This document shows, piece after piece, positions 34,415-43,868 of a DNA stretch of 64,000 bases. The first letter of the stretch is position 1; every line of letters begins with the position of its first letter. The DNA is from Coleofasciculus sp. FACHB-T130 (lineage in GTDB: Bacteria; Cyanobacteriota; Cyanobacteriia; Cyanobacteriales; FACHB-T130). Location: the NCBI RefSeq assembly GCF_014695375.1, contig NZ_JACJOG010000038.1, forward strand, positions 62,001-126,000, given 5' to 3'. The notes beneath the pieces are model-generated. The model saw only the letters and a list, made by a program, of their open reading frames with translations, made no database searches and was not told the origin of the DNA. The position numbers and the translations under genes are program-made.

Positions 34415-37400
34415 TTATTCATCATTCTGAATTTGACCCGCAGATTTCCAAAGATTCGCCACGACTGCTACCAACTGGGCGGTTTCCACCGGCTTAGAAA
34501 GATGGCGCTGATAGCCAGCGGCAAGAGTTTGCAGCCGATCTTCCTCAGTGGTGTAGGCGGTCAGCGCGATCGCGGGAATTTTGCCTCCGCGTTCGGCTTC
34601 TCGATTCCGCAGTTGGCGAATCAGCCCATAGCCGTCCTCTAACGGCATTCCGATATCGCTAATCACCAGGTCTGGCAACTCTCGATCCAGTGCCTTTATG
34701 GCTTCTGGCACTGATGCCACGGCTCTCACACTTGCTCCTGCCTCCTCTAGAGTGGTGACAACGACTTCGCGGATATCGGCATCATCTTCCACTAACAGAA
34801 GGCGCAATCCGCTGAGAGCATGAGGATTGAGGGAAGAGGAAGAGGAAGAGGAAGAGGACTGAGGGCTGAGGACTGAGGACTGAGGATTGAGGGAAGGGGA
34901 AGGGGATGAGGATTGAGGATTGAGGATTGAGGATTGAGGATTGAGGGAAGGGGAAGGGGAAGAGGAATTTTTTCTTTCTTGATTTGTGTTTTCTACCTCA
35001 GTCGGCACTTCGTGCTGGTGCGCTAACAGTCCTGAAGTTTTCAGCCCTACTTGCGTACTCTCTAAAAGAGGTAGGCGCACTGTAAAAGTGGCTCCGAGTC
35101 CTTCGCCTGGACTGTGGGCGCTGACAGTGCCGCCATGCATTTCTACAAGATAGCGGACAATCGCGAGTCCTAGCCCTAGACCTCCATGCGATCGCGTGGT
35201 TGTACTATCAGCCTGACGGAACAAGTCAAAGACATGGGGCAAAAAGTCAGGAGTAATACCCACTCCGGTGTCGCTGATTTGGATTTGGGCATAGTGAGTA
35301 ATTGGTAATTGGTAATTGGTAACTGGTAATTGGTGAGATTCTTCCGCATTAGCCATTACCGATGACCTATTCCCAATAACGATTGACATTCGCACCGTCA
35401 CTTGTCCGCCGTTCGGTGTGAACTTGAGGGCATTCGAGAGTAGATTTGACATCACCTGCTGCAATCGGACGGGATCGCCTTGGACACGTCCGCAAGAAGG
35501 GTCTAGCACTGTCTCTACTTGAATTTCCCGTGTCTGAGCTGTTGCCAGTACAGAATTAATGGAAGTTTGAATCACCGGCACTAGGTCAACTGGGAGGAGA
35601 CTGAGGGGCAAGTTCCCCCGGATCATGCGCGAGACATCCAAAAGCGACTCAATCAGCTGCGTCTGTGCCTTGGCATTGCGCTCGATAGTTTCCAACGCCT
35701 GCGCCGTCCGGTTTTCATCAAACTTGCGGCTGCGGAGCAGCTGTGCCCAACCCAGGACGGCGTTGATCGGAGTTCGCAGTTCGTGGGAGACAATCGCCAG
35801 GAACTGGTCTTTCATGCGATTGGCTTCTTGAGCTTCGTGGTAAAGTCGCGCATTGTCTACCGCCAAGGCAGCGCGGTGAGCTAGTTCAGAAGCCAAGGAG
35901 AGATCCGCCTGATTGTAGTGACGACCCGATTCGGCAGTAATAAAGGCGATCGCTCCCAAGATTCTTCCACGGGCAATTAATGGTAGGCACATATAAGATT
36001 TGAAATCTGCCTTGCGGAGGATTTCCAAGTGTTCCGGATCGCGGGCGATCGCGACGAGCAATTCATCGGAAACCTCTGGAGCGAGTTTTGCCTCACCTGT
36101 ATGCAACACTTTCGCCAAACCACGGGGCACCTTGGGATCGAAGGGATAACGACGCTCTACCTCCCATGCCAGCTCAACCTTTGAGGCGTCTGCATGGGCA
36201 ACCGCTCGTTGGCGAATCGTGCCATCCGGCTCAACTGTATGGACGGCGCACCAGTCGGCAAGGTGCGGCACCGCCAGATGTACGAGGCGTTCTAACGTAG
36301 CTTGATAATCCAGCGAGTCAGCCAGCACGACGCCAGCTTCGGAGAGGAATTGCCGTGACTGTTCCGCGCGCTTGCGATCGTCAATGTCGGTGCAAGTCCC
36401 GAACCACTTGACGACCCATTGATGGCGATCGCGTAGCGGCAACGCCCGAACCAGATGCCAGCGGTAAACTCCGTCCGACGCTCTCTTAAAGCGGCATTCC
36501 GCTTCGTAAGTCTCACCCGTATCAATGGCATTGTTCCAGCCGTCTACCGATGCCTGCAAATCGTCTGGATGGAGTATAGGCTGCCATCCCCAGCCTTGGG
36601 CTTGCTCCAGCGTTGTTCCCGTGTAGTCAAACCAGCGTTGGTTGTAGTAATCCACTGACCCATCTGGCTGTGCCGTCCACACCATCTGTGGAATCGCCTC
36701 TGCTAGGGAGAGATAACGCTGTTGTGCCTCTTCAGCTTGGGCACGCGCTTCCTGTTCGCGGACGAGCTGGAGCCGTTCTTTCTCAGATTTCTTGCGGTTG
36801 GTGATGTCTTCAATCACATACGCAAATTTCGGATGCAAACTGGAAGCTCCCTCGATGGGACAGACGCTAGCAGACAGCCACTTCTTACCTAAGTCAGTCT
36901 CGTGAGGGTATTCAAAGCGGATGGTTGTCTGGGTGCGTTGAGCCAACCGATATTGATGAATCCACAATCGCAGGTATTGCGGCGGGACTCCCAAACTGCT
37001 ACTCAGTCGATTTTGCATCGCTTCGGGAGTTAGCCCAAAGAACTTTGCTGAGGTGGAGTTATCAGAAATATGCCGGATGTCATCTTCCACCAATTCGACA
37101 ATTCCCATCATCAAAGAAGCGCTATCGAAGAAGCTGCGAAGGATGGATCTTTCCCATTTGAGTGCTTGAAGTGCTTGGTACCGTTCGGTGATGTCCTGAA
37201 CGAGAGCCACGAAGTAATCAATTGAGCCGTCAGTACGGCGCACGCAGCGAGTCGAGATGCTGGCGTGGATCGTTTGACCATCTTTGCGGATAAACCGCTT
37301 GTCCATTGAGTAGGCTTCAATTTCGCCTGCTAAAATCCGCTGGAATTGCTCTACATCGGCTGGCAAATCATCGGGATGAGTTAATTGATCCCAAGTCATT

Positions 37401-39721
37401 TGCGTGAGTTCTTGCCGGGAATAGCCAAAGATGTCGCACAATTTATCGTTGGCGTCTAGCCAACCTTTGTCTGGCGAACTAATGGCGATCCCGACTAAAG
37501 GAAGTTCAAAGTAGCTGCGGAAGCGTTGTTCGCTCTTCCGCAGCTCTTGTTCGGCTTGTTGAGCCAGGGCGATTTGTTCTTGAAGTAATTCATTCGCTGT
37601 TGCGAGTTCGGCAGTTCTTTCCCGAACCCGAATTTCTAAATTTTGATGGGAAGCCTGCAATTCGCGCTGGCGGGAGGTGAGTTCTTTGGCTAAGGTGGCG
37701 AGGTCTATATCCAGAGTTTGTAACTCCTGCTGAAGAATCTCACGGGTGCGTTTCATAGCGATCGCATTGCCCACCCGCGCTCGGAGTTCCTCGATATGAA
37801 AGGGCTTCATCAGGTAATCTTGTACCCCTTCTCGTAACATCTGCACCCGTAGCTCGTCGTCTGCTTTCGCCGTCAGCAGAACAATCGGGATCGTATCGAG
37901 TTCCTTGATGGCTCTGACTTCCCGCACTAGCTGGTCGCCGTTCATTTGAGGCATCATCATATCGGTGAGGATTAAGTCAGGATGCAGGGCGATCGCTTTG
38001 TCCAATCCTTCCTGCCCATTCCGGGCACTTACGACCCGATTCTCTGGCGCTAAACTCTCGACGATGAAGCGATTCATTTCCGGATTGTCTTCAACTACCA
38101 GCACGAGTGGGGATTGAGAATTAGAAATTTCACCTTGAGGATTTTGCGCGGACTGTTCTGATGGGAAAATTTCTGATGACTGGTAATTTAATGCCGATTC
38201 CAAATCGTTGGGTTGATGCCCCAGTTCTGCCATTACAGAAAGGGCAATTTCCTTGTAATTTGTGGATGTTTTCGCCTGGGGCGATCGCGTCGAATCGATT
38301 TGAAGATTTGTCGAAGTCAGCTTGTCGGAGTCTGTAGCAGCTGGTTGCGCGATCGCAATCGTCTCCCCATCCAGATGAAAATCGCGATTCCCATCGGGTA
38401 CTAGCAACCCTTCTGTATTGGTACTTAGAACGTCTGAGGGTGCTGCTTGCGGCATCCAGGTCGTGAAAACTGCCCCGCCTTTTGGAGCCTGGTTAACTTC
38501 TATGGAGCCGCCGTGCAATTCAACGAACTCCTTGACAATGGCTAGCCCCAGACCAGTACCGCCAAATCCTTGCTGAGTAACGAATTCCTCTTGGCGATAC
38601 GGCTCAAAAATGGCTTCCCGGAGTTCTGGTGGCACGCCTGGGCCAGTATCTTCAATGGTGAGGGTGAAGGATGAAGACGACAGGGAGTCCAGGGCGAAGA
38701 CTTGCTCCTCTGTGCCTCTGTGCCCCTGCTCCTGAGGACTGACTTCCGCAAGGATGCAGCGGATACTACCCCCCATCGGGGTGAATTTGAAGGCGTTGGA
38801 AAGTAGATTGAAGCAGATGCGCTGCCACTTATCTGGATCGACACTCGCCCTAAGAGATGAAGGAGTTTCGACAACGAAGGATATCTGACGGTCTTCTGCA
38901 ATGGTTTCAAAGTTGGCAGCAATCAGCCGCACCAGCTCAGCCACGTCGCTGAGTGCGTAGTTCACTTCCATTTTGCCTGCCTCCAGCTTGGAGACATCCA
39001 GCAAATCGTTGACTCGTTTGAGCAGGGTACGGGCGTTACGATCCACCAATTCTAGGTCGTGACGTTGTTCTGGGTTGGTCAGATTCGGCTCGGAGAGCAG
39101 TTTCTCCGTTGGCCCCAAGATCAAGGCAAGTGGTGTCCGCAAGTCGTGGCTAACGTTGGCAAAAAATTGGGTTTTTAATTGGTCGAGTTCCTTAAGTTTT
39201 TGGTAAAGCGTCTCTAACTCAACGTTTGCCGTTTCTAGTTGGAGTTTACGATCTTCAGAGGTTTTTGCAGAGGCAATCAGCGTCAGGACTTGAGGAACTA
39301 ATGGCGGGATTACCAAGGCTGTCGTCACTGAAGCGATCGCTGTAATTAATTTAATCGTTCCGGATAGCCAATAAACGGGCATCCATAGTGTCCACACTTC
39401 TATAAAATGCGTGGCACCGCAGGCAATAATGAAAAATCCAAAGGCGATAAATACTGAATGAAAAGGAATATCTCGACGCGCTTTGTGGACTAAATAAACT
39501 AGCGTCACTGAAATCGAAACATACGCTAGTCCGATTAACGTATCGGTGGCAACATGAAGTGACACCAACCCTGGTTTCCACAAATAGCAATGTCCATGTG
39601 GGATAAAACCATTCGCTGCAAAAAGATTGTTTAATAATTCCGGCCCTAGCCACAGACCCAGCAAAGTACAAATAGATACTACTAGCCCGTAGCCGAGAGC
39701 GGCCCAAGGTATGATATGCAT
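34415..39721 (-). CDS. Giant hybrid histidine kinase with ethylene-receptor-like sensor and two kinase cores
   Basis: 1768 aa from ATG 39721, which follows a strong AGGAGGGG; an in-frame TTG at 39811 would add 30 residues. Order: ethylene-binding-type membrane domain (~30-150) with GHCYLW, a conserved Asp and ACGATHF containing the copper-ligand Cys and His; HisKA1 SHDLRTP (~191) and ATPase 1; receiver 1 (Asp ~583, ILTDMMMPQMNG); coiled coil; three PAS (~730-1090); GAF (~1140-1290); HisKA2 SHELRTP (~1313) and ATPase 2; repeat linker (~1585-1634); receiver 2 (ISDIGMPLEDG). ETR1-type domains bind ethylene via copper; whether this one does is inference. Repeat DNA also expands a loop in both ATPase domains. 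Confidence 0.9.
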   Translation of the reverse strand: MHIIPWAALGYGLVVSICTLLGLWLGPELLNNLFAANGFIPHGHCYLWKPGLVSLHVATDTLIGLAYVSISVTLVYLVHKARRDIPFHSVFIAFGFFIIACGATHFIEVWTLWMPVYWLSGTIKLITAIASVTTALVIPPLVPQVLTLIASAKTSEDRKLQLETANVELETLYQKLKELDQLKTQFFANVSHDLRTPLALILGPTEKLLSEPNLTNPEQRHDLELVDRNARTLLKRVNDLLDVSKLEAGKMEVNYALSDVAELVRLIAANFETIAEDRQISFVVETPSSLRASVDPDKWQRICFNLLSNAFKFTPMGGSIRCILAEVSPQEQGHRGTEEQVFALDSLSSSSFTLTIEDTGPGVPPELREAIFEPYRQEEFVTQQGFGGTGLGLAIVKEFVELHGGSIEVNQAPKGGAVFTTWMPQAAPSDVLSTNTEGLLVPDGNRDFHLDGETIAIAQPAATDSDKLTSTNLQIDSTRSPQAKTSTNYKEIALSVMAELGHQPNDLESALNYQSSEIFPSEQSAQNPQGEISNSQSPLVLVVEDNPEMNRFIVESLAPENRVVSARNGQEGLDKAIALHPDLILTDMMMPQMNGDQLVREVRAIKELDTIPIVLLTAKADDELRVQMLREGVQDYLMKPFHIEELRARVGNAIAMKRTREILQQELQTLDIDLATLAKELTSRQRELQASHQNLEIRVRERTAELATANELLQEQIALAQQAEQELRKSEQRFRSYFELPLVGIAISSPDKGWLDANDKLCDIFGYSRQELTQMTWDQLTHPDDLPADVEQFQRILAGEIEAYSMDKRFIRKDGQTIHASISTRCVRRTDGSIDYFVALVQDITERYQALQALKWERSILRSFFDSASLMMGIVELVEDDIRHISDNSTSAKFFGLTPEAMQNRLSSSLGVPPQYLRLWIHQYRLAQRTQTTIRFEYPHETDLGKKWLSASVCPIEGASSLHPKFAYVIEDITNRKKSEKERLQLVREQEARAQAEEAQQRYLSLAEAIPQMVWTAQPDGSVDYYNQRWFDYTGTTLEQAQGWGWQPILHPDDLQASVDGWNNAIDTGETYEAECRFKRASDGVYRWHLVRALPLRDRHQWVVKWFGTCTDIDDRKRAEQSRQFLSEAGVVLADSLDYQATLERLVHLAVPHLADWCAVHTVEPDGTIRQRAVAHADASKVELAWEVERRYPFDPKVPRGLAKVLHTGEAKLAPEVSDELLVAIARDPEHLEILRKADFKSYMCLPLIARGRILGAIAFITAESGRHYNQADLSLASELAHRAALAVDNARLYHEAQEANRMKDQFLAIVSHELRTPINAVLGWAQLLRSRKFDENRTAQALETIERNAKAQTQLIESLLDVSRMIRGNLPLSLLPVDLVPVIQTSINSVLATAQTREIQVETVLDPSCGRVQGDPVRLQQVMSNLLSNALKFTPNGGQVTVRMSIVIGNRSSVMANAEESHQLPVTNYQLPITHYAQIQISDTGVGITPDFLPHVFDLFRQADSTTTRSHGGLGLGLAIVRYLVEMHGGTVSAHSPGEGLGATFTVRLPLLESTQVGLKTSGLLAHQHEVPTEVENTNQERKNSSSPSPSLNPQSSILNPQSSSPSPSLNPQSSVLSPQSSSSSSSSSLNPHALSGLRLLLVEDDADIREVVVTTLEEAGASVRAVASVPEAIKALDRELPDLVISDIGMPLEDGYGLIRQLRNREAERGGKIPAIALTAYTTEEDRLQTLAAGYQRHLSKPVETAQLVAVVANLWKSAGQIQNDE
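34820..34966 (-). repeat. Coding heptamer array before receiver 2
   Basis: GAGGATT and GAGGACT heptamers mixed with GGGAAG/AGGAAG hexamers. Encodes SLNPQSSILNPQSS, SPQSS and poly-Ser. It separates the last ATPase domain from the C-terminal receiver. Confidence 0.9.
35299..35337 (-). repeat. Coding ATTGGTA heptamer array in ATPase domain 2
   Basis: Four to five ATTGGTA-type units, encoding QLPVTNYQLPIT in a loop just before the G1 box ISDTG. Confidence 0.85.
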
Positions 39722-39820
39722 AGATTGCTTTTCCCCTCCTGATACTATTTTGAGGGTTAAATCCCGACTTTGGGGATCGCGCCGCTCTCGTTCTTTCAGC
39801 CAATTGAGCAAGCAGTGCGT

Positions 39821-42800
39821 CTAGCGAATAAGCTTAGCGATCGCTTCTGCTAACAGGGATGGCTCAACTGGCTTAGCGATGTGTCCATCGAAACCCGCAG
39901 CGCTCGCTCGCTCGGTATCTGCCTTACTGGCATAGGCGGTGAGTGTGAGTGCTGGCAGCCGCCTCACTCGTTCTGCCGAATGGTTCCTGACTTTGGCAAT
40001 TAGCGAATAGCCATCCTCCAAGGGCATTCCGATGTCGCTGACAAGGACATCCGGCTGAAACTGTTCGAGTGCTTCTAAGGCATCGAGAACGGATGCCACA
40101 GCAAGTATCTTTCCTCCATACTGTTCCAAGGCTGTGGAAAGAAATTCTCGTGCGTCTGCTTCATCATCTACGACCAGTATCCGCACTCCACTCAGAATGT
40201 TCAGGACAGGAGGAGTGAGGGAAGAGGAGGGAAGAGGACTGAGGGCTGAGGACTGAGGACTGAGAGAAGAGGAGGGAAGAGGGCTGAGGGCTGAGGGCTG
40301 AGGGTTGAGGGTTGAGGAGTAAGAGTAATTTTGGGTTTTCTCATTTGCTTGTTCTAGGTCAATCTGCACTTCCTGCCGCTGCGCTAACAGTCCTGAAGTT
40401 TTTAGTCCTACCTGTGTCCTTTCTAAGAGGGGCAACCGCACTGTAAAGGTCGCTCCGAGTCCTTCTCCTGGACTCGTCACCTCAACGGTGCCGCCATGCA
40501 GTTCCACCAGTTGGCGGACGATGGCTAACCCTAGCCCCAAACCCGCTTGCGATCGCGTCGTTGTACTATCCGCTTGCCGAAAGCGCTCGAAGACGTAGGG
40601 CAGAAAGTCAGGACTGATGCCCAATCCGGTGTCGCTGATTTCAATTTGGGCGTGGTTGGGAATGGGGAATGGGTTCGATGGGTTGCCATTCCCGATTCCC
40701 GATGACTCATTCCCCTTGACCGTTGACAACTTTACCGTGACTCGTCCGCCTTCCGGTGTGAACTTAATGGCATTGGAAAGCAGATTCCAGACGATTTGCT
40801 GCAAGCGTTCTGCATCACCCATCACAACGCCAATATCAGGAGCGAGCATTGATTCTAGAGCGATCGCTTTGGCTTCGCAGGAAGGTAAGACGGTATTGAT
40901 GGATGACTCAATTACCGATATCAGGTCAACTGGACGAATATTCAGGCGGATTTGCCCGCGAATTAGGCGCGAGACATCTAATAAATCCTCAATCAGTTTT
41001 ACCTGTGATTTGGCGTTGCGCTCAATCGTCTCTAGCGCCCGCGCGGTGGTGGTTTCATTGAGTTTCCGCGTCCGGAGCATCGTCGCCCAACCCAGCATCG
41101 CGTTTAAGGGCGTCCGCAGTTCGTGGGAGACGATTGCCAAAAATTCGTCTTTGATCCGGCTAGCTTTCTCTAATTCTTCTGCCTGTTGCCGCAGGGTCGC
41201 CTCTAACTTCTTGGCACGAGTGATGTCCTCGGCAATGCCGACAATGCGGTAAACTTCTCCCCGGTCGTTTTGGATCGGAAAAGCGCGATCGCGTATCCAG
41301 CGCTCCTCGCCGTCGGGTCGGGCAATCCGATACTCTTGATCGTACTTTTCGTAGCTCTGCTTTTTCGCCGCAGCGATTACCCGCTCTCGATCTTCTGGAT
41401 GGATGGAATTCACCCAGGATGAAGGGTCTTCGTAAAGGCTTACGGTCGTGCGACCCCAGATTTTTTCATAGGCGGGACTGACATAGAGTAACTGTTTCGG
41501 AGCGTCCGAACGAATCCAGAACACTTCATCGATGTTTTCTGCCAGCTGACGGAACCGCTTTTCACTTTCTTTGAGTGCTTCCTCTGCACGCTTGCGTTGG
41601 GTGCGGTCGAGGACAAAAGCAACGCAACTATCGGGAGATTCTTCCAACCGAGCCAACCCGACGAGAACTGGAACGCGGCTGCCATCTTTACGAACGTATT
41701 CTTTTTCCCAAGGCGTACACGTGCCGGAGTTCAGCATTTCTTGGTTTTTGTGCCGATCCAAATCGTCGAATTCCTCCGGGGTCATGATATCCCAACGCAC
41801 TTTGCCCGTTTGCAGCTCTTGGCGGGTGTAGCCAAGCAGATTCAAAAAGGCGTCGTTGGTATCGGTGACATTGCCGTTAAAGTCGGCGAAGACGACCCCG
41901 ATGATATTGGATTCCACCAGACGCCGAAATCGGGCTTCGCTTTGCCGCTTTGCCTCTTCGGTGCAGTGACGCTCAATGGCGATGCCTGCCAGATTGGTCG
42001 ATATCTCAACCAGTTTCTGGTCGTGCAAACTAGGCTGTTGCGGCTTGCGGTAATACATCGCAAAAGTGCCTAAGATATCTCCATTCGTGGCAAAAATCGG
42101 GACTGACCAACACGCTTGGAATCCATGAGACAAGGGCAAATCTTTGTATTCTGCCCACAGGAAATCGTTGGCAATATCCGACACAACTACTGGTTCGCGC
42201 CGATAAACCGCCGTACCGCAACTGCAAGCTACAGCACCGATGGGAATCCCGTCAGGGACTGCTTGAAAGTAGCTGTTTGGAATGCTGGGTGCTGCACCGC
42301 GATAGAGTTTTTGCTTTTCTTTGTTCATCAGCAGAATGGAACACAGAGCGCCATCCGACTGTTGTTCGATCAACCGGGCGAGAACATCCAGTACGGAGGG
42401 GAGGGCGGCACCTTTGGCAATCATTTCCAAGACCGTGTTTTGCGTCGCTAACAAAGCTTGGTTTGAAGAGCGCTGGGTGATGTCGAAAAAGGTGACAACA
42501 GCAGCGACGAGTTTGCCCGCGCGATCGCATACCGGAGAGGAGCTGACGTGCATTGTGCCCCGCGTATCATCCCCCCGCAAAAATTGAATTTCTTCATCAA
42601 TGACGACTTCGCCGGTGCTGATGGAACGTGCCAAAGGCCATTCCTGCGGCTGATAAGGTCGCCCGTCGGCGTGGAAGCCTTGGTACTCGCGGTACTCCTC
42701 AATATCCCTAGATTGCCGAAAAGGATGACGCCAAATCCGATCCACCTGCTCGTTGCCGAGGATCAGCTTCCCGGAGGGAGCTTCCGCAACAATCGCGCCG

Positions 42801-43690
42801 ACTGGTAGCTGCCGCAGCACCGCTTCTAGGAGGGCGCGTTCGGTTTCCAATTGCGAATGAGCGCGATCGCATTCGTCTTGAGCAATTCGGCTTTCGCTGA
42901 TGTCTAAAGTACAGCCAACTACGCGCACTGCACGCCCATCAGCATCTCGCACGATAAGCCCTCTATCCCAAACATATAGATACCGATCGTTTTTGTGGCG
43001 AATCCGATATTCGACGGTAAAACTACTACTGGCGGCGATCTTGCTGTTTATTTCCTCGTGTACCCGCTGTCGGTCATCCGGATGAATCCGCTCCATCCAC
43101 CACTGAACAGTTGTTTGGGCTTCTTCAATTTGATAGCCTAGAACCTCACTCAGCCCCTGTGTCCTTTCTATCGTGTTCTGAGTCAGATCCAATTCGTAGA
43201 TAATCCCATTAATTGCCGCAGCCGCCAGCTCAAAGCGCTCGTTTGCCCTCCTCAGCTTTTCCTCGACCTGTTTGCGTTCGCCCAGTTGCTGATTCAGAAT
43301 GTCGTTAGTCGCCTCTAGCCTCAAAGCTTGTTCTGCGCGGCGCTTTAGAAACCCGACCATCAACACCAGAGCTGGTGTGGTGAAGGCTAGTACGAGCAAG
43401 TGACGGGCATTTTCGTCTGTGTACTCAAACAAATGTCCGGGGTTGGAAAAGAAGCCAAGGGCATACACCAGCGAAATCGCTGCGCTAATCAACCCAGCCC
43501 AAAAACTGCCGCTGAAGGTAGCATAAACAACCGTGGTGAGGGAAATCGGGCCTGGGTTGGGGATGGCAAATTTTGTCTGAGACAGCACCTCAATGGCGAC
43601 AAGCGTCACCACTGTTAGGATGGGGCCAATGACCTGCGACCCGAAGCTCGTGTTCGACGACTTTTTTCTGACATGATTAGAGTCAGGCAT
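39821..43690 (-). CDS. Multi-PAS/GAF hybrid histidine kinase
   Basis: 1289 aa. Three to four N-terminal membrane helices (~20-115), PAS (~150-270), PAS (~290-410), GAF (~425-560, with a VACSCGTAVYR segment), PAS (~570-690), PAS (~700-820), HisKA SHELRTPLNA (~853), ATPase (~960-1090; NLLSNAIKFTPEGG, ISDTGLGIS, GLGLGLAIV), repeat linker (~1121-1161) and receiver (~1165-1285; VSDIGMPLEDG). The HisKA-ATPase-linker-receiver part is clearly paralogous to the C-terminal part of the next kinase. ATG start. It is the first gene of a likely three-gene minus-strand unit. Confidence 0.92.
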   Translation of the reverse strand: MPDSNHVRKKSSNTSFGSQVIGPILTVVTLVAIEVLSQTKFAIPNPGPISLTTVVYATFSGSFWAGLISAAISLVYALGFFSNPGHLFEYTDENARHLLVLAFTTPALVLMVGFLKRRAEQALRLEATNDILNQQLGERKQVEEKLRRANERFELAAAAINGIIYELDLTQNTIERTQGLSEVLGYQIEEAQTTVQWWMERIHPDDRQRVHEEINSKIAASSSFTVEYRIRHKNDRYLYVWDRGLIVRDADGRAVRVVGCTLDISESRIAQDECDRAHSQLETERALLEAVLRQLPVGAIVAEAPSGKLILGNEQVDRIWRHPFRQSRDIEEYREYQGFHADGRPYQPQEWPLARSISTGEVVIDEEIQFLRGDDTRGTMHVSSSPVCDRAGKLVAAVVTFFDITQRSSNQALLATQNTVLEMIAKGAALPSVLDVLARLIEQQSDGALCSILLMNKEKQKLYRGAAPSIPNSYFQAVPDGIPIGAVACSCGTAVYRREPVVVSDIANDFLWAEYKDLPLSHGFQACWSVPIFATNGDILGTFAMYYRKPQQPSLHDQKLVEISTNLAGIAIERHCTEEAKRQSEARFRRLVESNIIGVVFADFNGNVTDTNDAFLNLLGYTRQELQTGKVRWDIMTPEEFDDLDRHKNQEMLNSGTCTPWEKEYVRKDGSRVPVLVGLARLEESPDSCVAFVLDRTQRKRAEEALKESEKRFRQLAENIDEVFWIRSDAPKQLLYVSPAYEKIWGRTTVSLYEDPSSWVNSIHPEDRERVIAAAKKQSYEKYDQEYRIARPDGEERWIRDRAFPIQNDRGEVYRIVGIAEDITRAKKLEATLRQQAEELEKASRIKDEFLAIVSHELRTPLNAMLGWATMLRTRKLNETTTARALETIERNAKSQVKLIEDLLDVSRLIRGQIRLNIRPVDLISVIESSINTVLPSCEAKAIALESMLAPDIGVVMGDAERLQQIVWNLLSNAIKFTPEGGRVTVKLSTVKGNESSGIGNGNPSNPFPIPNHAQIEISDTGLGISPDFLPYVFERFRQADSTTTRSQAGLGLGLAIVRQLVELHGGTVEVTSPGEGLGATFTVRLPLLERTQVGLKTSGLLAQRQEVQIDLEQANEKTQNYSYSSTLNPQPSALSPLPSSSLSPQSSALSPLPSSSLTPPVLNILSGVRILVVDDEADAREFLSTALEQYGGKILAVASVLDALEALEQFQPDVLVSDIGMPLEDGYSLIAKVRNHSAERVRRLPALTLTAYASKADTERASAAGFDGHIAKPVEPSLLAEAIAKLIR
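40207..40325 (-). repeat. Coding heptamer array before the receiver
   Basis: CTGAGGA/CTGAGGG heptamers and GAGGGAAGA units, encoding LNPQPSALSPLPSSSLSPQ-type sequence at the same interdomain position as in the neighbouring kinase. Confidence 0.9.
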
Positions 43691-43868
43691 TATTCTGGAA
43701 CTTCAGCTAATTTTTTGGTGTAATTCGGTGTGAAAGTTTAAAAAAACTCTGATTCTTAAAGTTAAATTCATTAATTTTGTAAAAAATTAAGCTAGACGTT
43801 ACTTGCGCGATCGCTTACAAACCTATTTGTATTTTAAAGAAATCTTCCCCAAGGATGAGGTATTGACG

